Assembly (NCBI GenBank): GCA_004794655.1
Contig: SMMW01000003.1
Location: 14,755,501 to 14,819,500, forward strand
Reading direction: 5' to 3'
Source of the DNA: Marisa cornuarietis
Lineage: Eukaryota > Mollusca > Gastropoda > Architaenioglossa > Ampullariidae
Length of the DNA stretch: 64,000 nt
Position numbers and translations under genes: made by a program. The notes below the pieces were generated by a model that was not told the DNA's origin, did no database searches, and saw only the letters and a list, made by a program, of their open reading frames with translations. This document shows, in pieces, positions 26,001 to 38,294 of this stretch. The first letter of the stretch is position 1. The number at the start of each line of letters is the position of its first letter.

Positions 26001-27659
26001 GAGGCCACCACCAAAGAATTACATGAATAAACTTTGCATAGCTGTGTTACTATAGCTGATGAGGTTTATCATGGTTATTTCTAGTTGAAAACTAAGTACA
26101 GAAATGGACATATACATAGTTTTATAACATTAATAAATCCCCTATAGCAGTGAACCAGGTTTGGGCTACTTTGTCTCTCTCCCTTTCTCTTTCTTTTTAT
26201 GCAGAATGGTGTAGTGTTCAGCAGCTAATGGGTGTACCTTAGAAAGTAGATGTTAATGCATACAAACATAAGCTTGATAAGCACAGAGATCACTGTCTAA
26301 TGTTATTGCAATCTCACTTACCTCATATTTTCTCTCTTTTGTGTATTTGTGTGTGCGTGTGTGTTTTTGTATGTAGGTGTGTGTGGATGCATGCACATGT
26401 ATGAACACTTAGAGACAAAAAAAAATGTACAGCATCTCTCTGCATAATAGGAAACATAAGCAACATACTTTGACGTAAATAAATTAATAACTTGGAGAGG
26501 TTAACAATAAAAGCACCATTAATAAAAGTGTAGCATAATAAGCAAAAAATCAAATTTATAATCTTTCATGTTTACAAAAGCACACCATAGTGTTGTCCTA
26601 TCCTGTGATAACATTCACTAAAAGCTTACTATACAACTATTTGCAACCTCTGACCACTCTGCTTGATCAAAACAGAAGGAATCAATGTTTCAGTTTATAT
26701 GTTCTTGAATCTCAGAACTAAGCCTAGAAAAATAGAACTAATTTTCTTAGATATCATGATGCAACAATGTTTCTTTGATTAATGGCATTCTCCTTAAAAA
26801 CAGCAGTAATATATCCCACTTTCTTCTTTCTAGCTTCTTACACCTATCATAAAAACAAAAAAGAAAATGTAATGGAAGACATGCACTCTTGCTAATGGCC
26901 CCAAAATTAGATTTTCCCATGCTGTAGTAGGACAAGAAGCACATATTCTCTAAGAGATGCTTTAGGCAAAAAGGCGAGACTGCAGACCAGAGCAGTTACT
27001 ATTAATGGTAACAGCACCTAAACATGCTTGAGATTTACTATTATAATGCTATTTTTTATGATTTATTATTACAATAAATTTTGTGTGTATAATTGTTATA
27101 CACACAGGAAGCTGACCTGTTAAATTAATACTAAAGTATAATAAACTGATAAAAGCTTTGTAAAATTATCCTTTATGTTCATTTTTTCCTATACAATTTA
27201 TAGCTTTATTGAATAAAAAAATGCCTTTAGTTATACACTTCTTATTTCTGATAAGACATGGAGCAGGGGAGACAGTACTGAATGAGAACACACTATGATA
27301 GATAATAAATTACAAAATGTAAGAGAGTATCAGCAAGATTGAGCAGAGCATTGTGCAGGACTGATAGACTGATGAAATATGCGTCTATCACTTCAGTATT
27401 GCAGACAGAATTGTTGGCACTGATCAGTACCCGCACTGAACGACTGTGCAGTAACACAGTGTTGATCTTGCTATTGGCACATCTGCGCCTGAAGCCAATC
27501 GGGTGAATCATCTTCAAGCTAAGGTGTTCTATACGGCAAGAATCAGATCAACTCACCAGCTCTTACAGACAACGTCTGTAGTGCGAAGATCAGCGCTGTA
27601 AGGGGAAGAGAGCCGATGAACCATCCTCTTCTTAGACATGGCTCACTAAGCAAGGCCAT
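16925..27659 (-). CDS. LRP5/6-like YWTD beta-propeller protein, 5' part (4 exons)
   Basis: Four exons on the minus strand join in phase: 27659-27557, 24780-24695, 23281-23149 and 17096-16925. They encode 164 residues plus a split codon. The start ATG sits in a strong context (AAAATGG) and opens a 34-residue signal peptide ending SVRA. The mature part begins at once with LDL-receptor class B repeats: LFVTNGTDVLKID, VLFWSDISEQ, CNGLSVDWISNHIYWTD, and the PRGIVVDP motif. In LRP5/6 the mature chain likewise starts with a propeller, whereas LDLR, LRP1, LRP2 and LRP4 start with LDLa modules, so LRP5/6-like is my best guess. A ligand-binding surface receptor role (Wnt co-receptor if truly LRP5/6) is inference. 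The gene continues below 16925, but no further exon was found in the window. The last exon leaves in phase 2. Confidence 0.85.
22395..22697. repeat. Interspersed repeat, copy A
   Basis: Shares long blocks with 41390-41482 plus 41748-41990. Both contain CTAATGAYTGGGTAAA, AAAGAGGTCA, a CATTGGCTGAAGC block and TGTACAATCCTGAC in the same order. The same MITE family interrupts or flanks each copy, but at different points, so this is an older repeat that received the MITE independently. I cannot name its family. Confidence 0.7.
22698..22967. mobile_element. MITE copy 1 (TIR GCTCTGG..CAGTTGCACAAC)
   Basis: About 270 bases with imperfect terminal inverted repeats: GGGGCCAGTTGCACAACA at the left and the complement of GGCGCTGGTTGCACAAC at the right. 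Sub-terminal blocks such as TTTCTAA and TTAAAAC also recur in inverted order. No open frame. Three relatives lie at 41483, 58367 and 59234. Superfamily not assigned. Confidence 0.8.
23149..23281 (-). CDS. YWTD gene, exon 3
   Basis: Acceptor TTCCTTAG and donor ACAG/GTAAGC. Phase 0 in, phase 1 out. Encodes GRIVGLAADTDDSVLFWSD then ISEQYRAIYKSWTDGSG and VQIIIT. FWSD stands in the place of YWTD, as is usual in first blades. Confidence 0.9.
23282..24694 (-). other. Intron 2 of the YWTD gene
   Basis: A 1.4-kb intron. The part from 23.7 to 24.4 kb is richer in GC and carries overlapping open frames on both strands (up to 171 codons on the plus strand). None has a recognisable motif, so I leave them unannotated. 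Confidence 0.7.
24695..24780 (-). CDS. YWTD gene, exon 2
   Basis: Acceptor TCATTGCAG and donor CAG/GTGAGA. Enters phase 1, completing an Asp codon, and leaves phase 0. Encodes VVELFVTNGTDVLKIDREAK and eight further residues, the first strands of a beta-propeller blade. Confidence 0.85.
24781..27556 (-). other. Intron 1 of the YWTD gene
   Basis: A 2.8-kb AT-rich intron. Apart from an A-run near 25200 and CA/GT tracts near 26350, nothing is recognisable. Confidence 0.7.
27557..27659 (-). CDS. YWTD gene, coding exon 1 (signal peptide)
   Basis: ATG at 27659-27657 with A at -3 and G at +4. It encodes 34 residues with a hydrophobic core (IGSLPLTALIFALQTL) and ends in G before a GTGAGT donor, phase 1. 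The frame is open further upstream with other ATGs, but their product is not signal-like before this point, so I chose the internal ATG. Confidence 0.8.
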
Positions 27660-28905
27660 TTTGCAGAGCACTCCTAACAAAGCGTAGATGCATTGGCTGC
27701 GAACTTGCGATGGACCGAACGCTAGGCTTCGAACTCCCTTTCTACCCTCTCCTCTCCTGTCGTCTGCGTTCGCTTGTAAAAAGCACTCAACGTTGTCCGT
27801 CACATTTTCAGTAAAAACGGTAAAGGAGATCTCTATAAGCAGATGAAATACAGCAAAGCGCAACCGTTTTCGAAAAATTCAGTCATTTTTCCCAGAGGAT
27901 GGGACCACGCGCACTCGGAATCTGCGTTGCTAGCAGCCGACAGAGACGAGCAGTGGAATGGAGAGGCGCCAGCAGACGGCCGCCAACAGACCTGGAGCAG
28001 TCCATGTTCACGCGCGGGGTGATAGGGGCCGGTTCAATTGCGATTCGCTGGTACTATGGTTCAGCTGATGCTTTATGTTACGCTACTTGGCGCTTTTTAA
28101 TGTCAACCCCCCACCCCCACCACACATAAGTTATCGACAGTTGGTTTTTCCACGAAGATTTTAAAATCTTTGGATTTTGAAAAGTACGTGTTCACTGTCG
28201 GTAGTCGAAGGTCGATCGTCGTGAATGCATGGCACTGTACAATTTTTCATCCGACGTCAATTACACATTGATTCACTTCTTGTCGCTGAGACAAAGGAAA
28301 AGTGCTAATTTTCTGAAGTTCGCGGTAACAATTTATTCTGCAAACTGATTGAGAAGGTGCAGTCGATTTCCAGGAGAACAAATGCATTTAGATTACTGTA
28401 ATCACAACTTGTTAACTCGATGCGTACACAAGGCAGCGATGGGGTTTAAGTTTGCGTGTGGGTTAGGTTTAGCGCTTGGGATAGGTTTATTATAGATGTA
28501 GTTTTTGGGTTTTTGTTTTTGTCTTTTTGTTTTTTTTGTTTTGTGTGTGTGTGTTTTGCAAAATGATATTTAGCAAAGAAAATCTTCAGTTCATCTGTAA
28601 AGGTTTGGTAGTCGGCGGCCGCGCTAGGTTGTTTGCGCATTCGTAGAACAGGGCAGTGGCAGAAATTGTGCCAAAAAATATAGTCACGTGCCACCAGCTT
28701 TATACTTTACGGATTTTGTAGGCGAGAAAGTACTTTTTGGCTAATCTTAGACTTCGGCCATAATTACCAGCTTCACACACTACAGTATACGTATACATTC
28801 AAGGTATTTTATCATTTAATGTCTTTTATCAAATTATTATGATATTATCCATCTTTATGTGCCTAAGATTGAAAGGGTACGTCATCATGGGCTGTGTGAC
28901 CCAGT

Positions 28906-29000
28906 CGCGTATGGGGCGCCAAGATGGGAATTTTCTCAAATTTGCTAGCTAGAAATAGCAAATTTGAGAAAATTCCCCTCTTGGCGCCCCATAGTCGCGT
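28906..29000. repeat. Long near-perfect palindrome (hairpin)
   Basis: The left arm 28906-28947 and right arm 28956-29000 are near-exact reverse complements. They share GGGGCGCCAAGA and GGGAATTTTCTCAAATTTGC, with one or two mismatches and a small indel, around an 8-base loop. A short further match (GGGTACG and CGTACCC) lies outside. It could be a foldback MITE or a cruciform-forming site. Confidence 0.9.
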
Positions 29001-29114
29001 ACCCTGAAACAAGCGAACAATCCAAGGAAAAGCACCACTGTAAAAATGTGTGTTGGTAGGGGTAAGGTCTTAGTAATTACTTCCCTTGTATTGCTGTCTG
29101 TCGAACTGTGCGAA

Positions 29115-29912
29115 GCACGGACCTTCATCTACTGGATGAGTGTCTCTCATTTGTTGCCTCTTTGCGCTATCATAGGAGTGACCAATTGTAACCAACCCTA
29201 CAAACGTTCGGTTTTCAATTCCGTTTCCAATTTCAAAATGGCGGGTTTTCCTAACGTCGAAGAAATTTTAGAAGTAATTAAGCTTTTCTGTCATAAGAAC
29301 CTTTTTAAAGAAGACTGATTGCAAAATCAACAGTATAGTATTTTCTGTAAAATGTATTTTGGTTGTTTATAGAAATTCATGTGGGTTTATCGTCAATTTT
29401 ATCATATAAAAACATCGTCACAACAGATGCCAATGACTTGCTCTACCACTAACAATTTTTTTTAAAAAAGCATTGTTTTTGATTTTTTGGAAACAATTAT
29501 ATAGATTATTCTGTTACAAAAAGCCTATACTTTAAGAATTAATTTAATAAATGCCACATATGAAGGTTCGTGGTAGCACTGAGTTCACGACAACGCCATT
29601 TACTAGCAGACGACAATAGGGAAGTCCCCCGTTGCTAAAGTCGGTTGGTGTTGTAAGCTATGATGGCGACGAGGATAGATGTTTACTTTTTGTTGAGGAT
29701 AACGACATCTCGCTTTATTGGTATTACATCCAATAATGCAACAATTTGCACCTGTCCATTTTTTCGAATCCATTTATGTCTGCACACCACTGACCTTTAT
29801 TAAAATTAAATGAAGGTCCGTGTCTCAACAGCAAACCGCTGATAAGGAAAGCCGAGACTTACACCGGATATAAACCCAAGACACTTATCCAGTAGATGAA
29901 GGTCCGTGGTGC
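29115..29912. mobile_element. Candidate element bounded by inverted repeats
   Basis: The left end (29115-29143) and right end (29881-29912) are reverse complements over about 29 bases, sharing CGGACCTTCATCTACTGGAT. The internal 740 bases carry a 90-codon plus-strand open frame (29046-29318) that starts outside the element and shows no known domain. The core GAAGGTCCGTG recurs at 29813 and 13445, suggesting a dispersed terminal motif. It may be a non-autonomous DNA transposon. Confidence 0.55.
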
Positions 29913-31028
29913 GAAGCATTTCATAATTTTCTGTAGTCTTTATGTTGTTCATATGCTGTCTGTCTCATAAGAAAACACTTAAACACATATGAGGACAAAG
30001 CCGATCAACAGAAGTCACTAAATCTTTTATCGTTGACGTGAACAACACATAAAATGTGCAGTTTGCACGGCGCCACGCTACCTGTCAGAAAATACTCCAC
30101 CCATCTCAGTAAGCCAAGCAGTGAAAAAACTGAGGTAGATGTTTTGTGATTACAGTTACTATACACTCATTTCAACGTATTCAACGTATAAATTATGCAG
30201 GGTTAATTAAAATTATATTGACACTTAAATAGTAGAAACCATTTACTCACAAAAGATACGTCATATGTGCAAGGTGATTTACAGGACAGTCTCAATCTGT
30301 TTGCCATCGTGTTTAACACAAAAAACAGCAAGCAGCAGTACCACTTAAAGCCCAGACCCACATTTGGCTGGGAACAGATAATGAAACCACAGTCCACATT
30401 AGTGTTAACAGTTTTGACTAACCCTATAGTTTTTTCCTAAGAATGCGCGATTACGATGCGAGCACAGGGTGAGTAACTCTGCATTAGAAGACTAGAATCT
30501 ACTGCAGTCATTTCCCTTACATAAACAGCCTTGGGCGATTTGCACCAGTGATTTCTTTCCCATCCCATCATAACAGTGCTTGTACATTTTACACCAAAAA
30601 AAGCGCTTTTGCGTATGAAAGGAAACAGGAACACAGCAGACAAGGGCAATAATTAACATTTGAGATGAGTGACTATATATTTTGTGTAATCTTGCTGAAT
30701 CTTACGTGTGTAGAAGGAGCGCTATTCAACTTGTGCCGCTGACAGTGCATGCTTTTTTTCCTCCACCCCCTTCTATCCCATGCTTGGTCGCGCGAGCGGA
30801 ACATCGTGAGGCAGACAGACAACACAACGGGTGACAAAGCACCCAGCTATTTCAGTATATATAGCAGGAAAAAGTCGGTTCCTGCACCTCTGCGAAATCA
30901 CTGAGAGGCGGAAGCACTTCCCTTTCAAAATGAACAACAACAACAATTCCTGCACCTGTTTACCGAAAGGCGACTGGTCCTGCTTGGAAGAGCAGTAAAA
31001 GAGTACAAGAGGGGCACCATTTTGCCGC

Positions 31029-31190
31029 GAGTTGTTTTGGTCCTGCTGGAAAGAGACTCTTGTTACTCAGCTCCTTCCGGCCTCTAACCCACCCTGAGTA
31101 CGAGGAACCAGCAAGGTGTTATGGTCCTGCTGGAAAGCGACTGATCGTCACTCAACCCCTTCTTACCCCACCCCAGGGAGTTAGGTGCTA
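31029..31190. repeat. Two imperfect direct copies, about 82-base period
   Basis: Two units each begin near TGTTTTGGTCCTGCTGGAAA or TGTTATGGTCCTGCTGGAAA and continue through a C/T-rich end. A partial third match, CTGGTCCTGCTTGGAA, lies just upstream near 30972. Confidence 0.65.
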
Positions 31191-32886
31191 TAGGGATTTA
31201 GATAAGTTATGTACAATAGGAATTATAGTAGTTGTAGGTGTAACTAATGTAAATAAATTTGTCTTTGAATGTATTTACCTGTGTGAGCGTCTGAGTCCGT
31301 ATTTATGCTAGCCTGATGTACGTGTGTCCTCGTCGTGTGAATGAGATGAATTAGAATCACTAGAGCGAAAGAAAAATGTGTCGTCCGTAATTGTGACACA
31401 GCAGAGCACACACGAAGATCAGTGACGCTGAGCGATACACCGGAGAAACACACTTTTGTTAGGGAAAAAGCAGGGTCTTTTGTGGACTCCAAGGTCGGCT
31501 AATTAAGTGCGGGTGTTTAGTAGAAGATGGAAAAAAGAACACAACGCGAGGTAGCACATTAGATAACGACCCGACTAACGAGAGCTAGAATTTCAGCAGA
31601 AAATTCTCCTTGGGAACTTGAGTCCTCTTCCCTGTTGGAACTATATAGGGCCGTAATGTCTTCAGTCCGGCTACACGTGTAATCTTAACGTTAAAAAAGA
31701 AAAACGTGGACCGATAGGTAATGGTGGGGGCGGGTGACCTCGTATGGATACTTCAAGCTAATTGTGTTCTTTAACAGATTATTTTGTTAATTCACTCGAC
31801 ATGATCGAGTTGCCTGAATTTACTGTGAAACAGTATCGATCAACACACGCTCATTTGATCTCTCTCTCACACACACACACACATACACAAATGCCCTTAA
31901 GCCCCTCGCACAACTTATGGACATGCACACAGCACTCACATTGTTTCTAATCAAGACGACACTGTGACACCTTCACTGGCAGGACTGCATGCCGACGGAC
32001 ACAACCCAATGACAGTTACACAACTTTATATTACTTCTGGAAATTGTCCGCTAAATGTTTTACCAGCCACACGCTGGATCTGAAGCTGGTTAGGGTTTTC
32101 TAACGGTAGCAATGAGATTTCTATTGTATCGTTACAGGCAGTTACACAATGGTTACCATTGAAATAGGTCTTCATGATTTATTTCGTGTAAACTCGGCTA
32201 TTGCGTCTGTACTCGAATAATGAACAGGGAAGTCTAGCTGGAAAAAAAATCCCACTCCCCTCTCCCGCTCTAAATCACACACAACCTCACCCCACCCTCG
32301 TTCCTGCTCCCCCCATAGTCTGCTCCATGTGGTGAACTTCCTTGTTACTCCCGTGTCTCAGCTGTGCCTCCACGAACTTGTATTCCAGTTGCACGTTTCA
32401 GCTTAACTAATTGAACGTGGCTGGTGTGCACGAAGCTTCTGGTTTAGTCACATTCTGAGACCTGCAGCAGAAAACTTGCAAGAGGCTAAGTGCATGTCAG
32501 TCTCGGCAGTCATCAGTTCACCTTTGTTCTGAGACTTTGTCGACATATTTTTTTTTAACGTGCGTTCGTTATTCTAGTGCGGACAGGGTGGAAAACAAAG
32601 AGAAAACACAGAACATCAATTTCACTTATCGATCGAATTCCGAGTTTTTCGGTTTTTTTTCTCCAACGACTTCAGACAAGTTTCCAAAACTAAATATTTT
32701 CACAGTATTACGGAGGTGCGTGTGAAATGAAAGATCAAGGAAGTGAGCGGCTAATGACGATGCCTTGCAGCTACAACGTCGAGAACAATGATGAATAGAA
32801 GGAGCAGACTTTGTTTACCTCGGTGGTTTCTGACAACAAGTTAAATTTATCGGCCCCCTTGAACAGCTCTTCGGATTTACGACATC

Positions 32887-32965
32887 ATGGCGGAAAAAAC
32901 AGCCCGGTTTGGGGCTCTTGCTGGTCGTCTGCTGTACGCTGTGGCATGTGCCTTTGGTATCGTAG
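32887..32965 (+). CDS. Ig receptor, exon 1 (signal peptide)
   Basis: ATCATGG start. Encodes 26 residues with the hydrophobic stretch LLYAVACAFGIV, continuing as GVTAAA from exon 2. Donor G/GTATGA, phase 1. No other start with a signal peptide was seen nearby. Confidence 0.75.
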
Positions 32966-33196
32966 GTATGACTATGCTTTTGTTTCCGCTCTTTCGTCCT
33001 TATCAAATGCAAGAGAAACGCACGCGTAGATACTGAGAGTGTAATATTGCTTCTCCCACCATCTCACAAACACCCCGTTACTCACAGAGCTCTAGCTCCT
33101 TATCTCACCATGATACCTGTATATGCAACAATACGAGTGGACGTGCACATGTGCGCCCCTCCCGTGCTGACAAGTCAATGCACACATCTTTAAAGG

Positions 33197-33265
<69 letters not shown>

Positions 33266-36200
33266 GACGAGAGGAAGAAAGAGATTTATGAAAGATGGGT
33301 GCATCAGGCGTGTTTAGAGCGACGTGTTTTGGTGTTCTGAAATGACAGAAAAAAAATTATCCCTTTTTTGTAAAGGTGTGACCGCAGCAGCACTAGACTG
33401 TGCCTCCGTTTCCGGAATCAGAGCTAACTTCGCTAGAAACATTTTTGTGTGTTCACTAAGTGATTTGCCTTCTGAGGATTTGATCTGGACCCTGACGATG
33501 CCCGACAACAACAATGTAACTCTCGGAACATGCTTTCGGTTCGGTTTCTGGAACAGCTGTAAAATACATGAGAGTTCTTTAAACAGCAGCCTGTCTTTAT
33601 CAGCTAACATCAACAGCAGCCAGCTGGTGATCAACACCACCGTACCAAACATTCAGTTCGTCGATTTCTTCAATGGCAGCATCATTGCGTGTAGACGAGG
33701 AAGCAATGCAAGAAACTGGACGACAGATTATGTCTGTAAGTGCGTTTCTTGTATAAGTCTTGAGCTTCAGGCTCCCACCTGTATATATGTGTACCAAAAT
33801 AACACCCTCAAAGTTCTTAACGTAAAAGTTCTACTCAGATACAGTCAGACGATATTGAAGTCGTTCTAAGACCTGTGATAAATAGGGGAATATTCTTCTA
33901 GGCCCATTACATATTTTCAGGTGTTGATTAGTTAGTTTGAGAATCCACGAGATAATCTGCCGCTCCCGGCTTTTGGCACCAAGAAGTAGCACGAACTTTT
34001 TGAGTACTTCACGTGGTGTGAGAGTGGATGGCTCAAACTTCCTGTGATCATTACCTCCCTACTACCACCCGAGAAAAGGGAAAATAGTCCCACTGACTTG
34101 TGGGAAACCTGGGAAAGATAAAGATTAAGTAAGTAAACCTCTACCAAAAATCATGATGCTAACACAGTATCAGCGGACAAAGACGAAGGTACCAGCAAGG
34201 GCCCAGTGCTAACATGTTCGCGACCAGGCTGATCAATCGACTGTGGTTCACTTGGAGAGGAAGATGAGGGCCATCAAGGGTATATGACAGGACTACGGAT
34301 AACCGCCGTAGAACAAACTTGTATATCGGACCGGCTGAGGACTGGATAAACAACGACCGTGCACCTTACCGGCAGGCATCATGGTGGGGATAGAGATAAA
34401 TGTGCTACTGTAACCAAAGCAGATATAAAGTTGAAAGAAGGGACATCCATCGTTACGTGGAACGTCTGCACATTTAACGTGCGGCAAAGAGAAACCAATG
34501 CCATAGAATGGTACCGGTGGCTCATTGTGGAACTGGCAGAGGCCAGATGGCCAGGATTTAAAGAGACACCAAATGACGAAAGCCATAAGCTATGGTACAG
34601 TGGCAAGGATGTCAGAAATGAGCATGGTGTGGGATTTTTCGTATAGAGGGATGTAGTCGGAGCCGTCATCGGCTGTACACTATTATCGGCAGGATGATCT
34701 CCATTTGCATCTTTGCCCGGTTTCACAATGTCACCATTGTCCAAGTATATGCTCCGACTTCCAAGCACGGAGACAATAAAGTGGACGAGTCTAACCAACA
34801 ACAAGGTTATAAAGGCAGTTCCGAACAATGACACCATTGTAGTTTGCTGTACTTGGTGACTTGAGTGGTTAGTTAGGCTCAGACGCCTACAAGGAATGGC
34901 TGATAAATCTGGCCTTGGTGTAACCAAGGGGCCTCAGACTTCTAGTGTTCACCTTAGTCAATACCCTACATCCCCACATGGAATGAGGACGACAACTTGG
35001 CACTCGCCAGATGATTTGGTCCATAACTAATTAATTTCATTCTGGCAGAGACCATGACCTTGTCTTAACGAAGTTGAAGCTGAGGATGAAGCGCCGCTCA
35101 AACATCACTCGAACGTTGACCTAAACGTTGTGTAAATCTTCAAGCTCAAAGCTGGAGGAAAATTTGCAATCTAAACTTTGTAGATGGCATTGATCTGATA
35201 CCAGGCACCAGCAGAGAGCTGCAAAACCTTACCAACAGACTGACAGACAGCTCGATGGCATATGGAATGGAGATCAGCACTGACAAGTCGTGGTCATTCA
35301 TAAAGGCAAAGCAGAGATCTACCTGAATTGATTACAGCTCGAAGAGATAAATCGCTAGATGAGAATCCAGACATTTGAGTGGTTTAAAAACAGCAAAGAC
35401 TCAATAAAACATTGGCTGTCAGTATGCACTGACCATTTGTTTCGAGGTAAACTCATCGGGCAAACCCCCCCCCCCAAAAAAAAATCACTGGGCAGGTCAC
35501 TACAGAGCTTTTGAACTAGGGCAGATAGAAATTATAGAAGAAGAGAGCTAGAGACATGGGCCTTTTATCCCCTTTTGTAGAAATAAGACGCAGCAGTTTT
35601 TGCAAATCCCACCCCTTACTTAAGTGTTTTATCACTTTCAACGCATCCAGGTAGTTCTGCACGGTTTAGTTCGGTTATTGAGTTGATGTCATAGTGGCAG
35701 CATCAACAGCAGTAGATGATGACTTAAAATCTCAGGGTCTTCGGTGAAGAAGTTAGGATGAGGTCCGAAGATCTTACAAGACTGATGGAACACAAATGTT
35801 CTCATCTTTCCAAATTAATACATAAATAATAAATTAGTTAAGGGAATGCAATGGTGTTCACGTCTTCTTCTGATCCTGTTCTTCTCTAGAAATTCCTTGT
35901 GGTATTTTTTGATAGATGCATTGTAGTGATAGCAATGATCAAGATAAATATTTTGTGGCCATATTATCAACAAAAAACCAGGATCAGTTGCGTAAAAAAA
36001 AATAAAACACTCACTCACTCACTCACTCACTCACTCACTCACTCACTCACTCACTCACTCAGTGCTTTTACTTTCATGCAGATCCTGGTGAGGTTGAATC
36101 TTGCCAGGTCCAGTTCAGAACAGATTCCTGGAGAGCGTCCGGAAAGTGTGAGGTCAAGGGCCTGTATTCTGCTCTGGGCTGCTACAAATGTTGGTGGATT

Positions 36201-38198
36201 TGGACGGTATGTACCCTGAAAATACAAGCAGGCAAAGAGAGGGAAAGGAGTGTGCGGTTTTATTCACAAAGAAATTAGAAACAAAACACGTTCACCCACT
36301 CCACTCTCTCGTCATTTCATCTTCATTATCATCGTGCAAACGCAGACTGAAGGGTAGGGTTGGGAGAGAGAGACAGAGAGATAGATAAATATATTGCTAA
36401 ACAGTGCTTGTTTTGATAAGTTTATCTTTCATCTGCGACAGAGCTTTAACAAGGAAGTGTATAGTTGTCCTCAAGGACACCGAACATCGGGCGTGCTGAG
36501 AAAAAAAAAATTTGAAGGGCCTCTCAGGTTACGAGAACGATTATTCGAGCTTCTTGAACCGGATAGAAACAGTCCTCAGTAGGATACTTACTAATATCGT
36601 TTTCAAGTAAGAATGCTTTCGGGTAGAAGCAAAGATTTATGACCACTGTTGACCTGTAGTGTATTATCTCTCGCTCTTGTGCCCACGCCAAGGGATGTGG
36701 GTGCGTGTATTGTGTGTGTGATCGAGCACGCGGGTGCGTGCGTGTATATATATATATATGCGTATATGTGTATGAGATATATATATATATATAGAGAGAG
36801 AGACCACCAAAAGGAGGGTCATCCTGGATTCAGATCTCTTCTCGAGAACTGCGTACTTATTTATCGACAGGGGTGGCCGTCGGTTTTTTTTTCTCAGTTA
36901 CTCCCATTTATCTATCTACCTTTCTAACGAGTTTCCATCCAAACACGTGATACGTTCTTATCAGATGAACTATTTAACCACTCCAAGGCTTCTTGTTCTC
37001 TTGTTCCGTGGATGCCTACTTTCATTTTTATTTCGTTTTCGTAAACGTCTTTACCCTCTCTATGAGCACCTACCATACGATTTTGTGAATATCCACCCTG
37101 CTCTTTATGTGAATACTTACCCTAACCACAGAAAAGCAACACCATGACTTTTATTAATAATAAAATAGATAGAGTTAAACCTCGGTCAACTGGCAAACAT
37201 GCCTACTCTGCAGTAAAGTAAGTATTGTTACCTTCCAAACTTCTATTACATATGTGACCCGGAAGAATATTTTCAGCCATGTTTTTGTTTTAGCCGGTCG
37301 CTTACAACAGCGATTTTCTCTTTGTCTTTCGAGTCTGAACAGCGTTTTATATCATCTGTCAAGGAGGAAAGTTGTCAAAATAAAAGTCCGTTTAAAAGTT
37401 AAGGTCAAGGCTGGTTATTTCGTAATCTTTTTGTCAGGACTGGTAACAAATGATGTTCAGAGTTTCCTGGCATACAATCACAGTACTGAGGTGGAATGCA
37501 TGGGCCTTTCTTTTCTCCAAACGTAATGGAGCCTACAACTTTCATTGAGTAAACAGGCTTCACAAAGAATCCAGGAATATATTACTAGACTTGAACCAAT
37601 AGATCTTGACACCTGATCGGAACTATATGTTCTTTCAATTATCGCATTACCAACTAGGTGATTATATACTTACCATGGAAACATAATTATTTTGTGGTAA
37701 ATGAACACAAAAGAAGTGAACTTTAAATCCATAGATTTCAAGTTCACATATATTATAGTTCTGTGAAGTATGAAGAATAATGCGTGGCGTTTGTCTATGT
37801 TTATACAAATATCGTATTTTAATTTCTGTTTATCAAGTTGCAATCTTCTAGCGCTGAGGTCAGGATCAAAGGCCAACTGCTCATGTCTGAGACGGCAACG
37901 TGTGCGCTTGACACGGCCTTTCCGCCTGCCCAGGGTCGCTATAGTTACCGTGTTGAAATGACGTATGCAGGTGACTACCTGCCAGCCACCTTTCTAGGAA
38001 CAGATGAAGTTTGTAAGTGGTGTGTTTTGGTTGACTGATGACCGCTGTATATGAGTGTTGTATGGTTTGTATATCGAATGCAGACTAGAAGGCGATTTGA
38101 GTCGGTGTTTTATATTTTGCACTTGTTGAAATTCTCTCGCATGAGCTCGCGAACTCCTTATAACATGTGAGAAGAACGAGAGCATCAAAGGTAGACGA

Positions 38199-38294
<96 letters not shown>

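Larger units (their letters stand above)
27660..32886. other. Divergent intergenic region
   Basis: 5.2 kb between the start codons of the minus-strand YWTD gene and the plus-strand Ig receptor gene, so both promoters probably lie here. I cannot place either one from sequence. It contains a strong palindrome (28.9 kb), an inverted-repeat-bounded element (29.1-29.9 kb) and a two-copy duplication (31.0-31.2 kb). The stretch just upstream of the YWTD start is comparatively CpG-rich. Confidence 0.6.
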
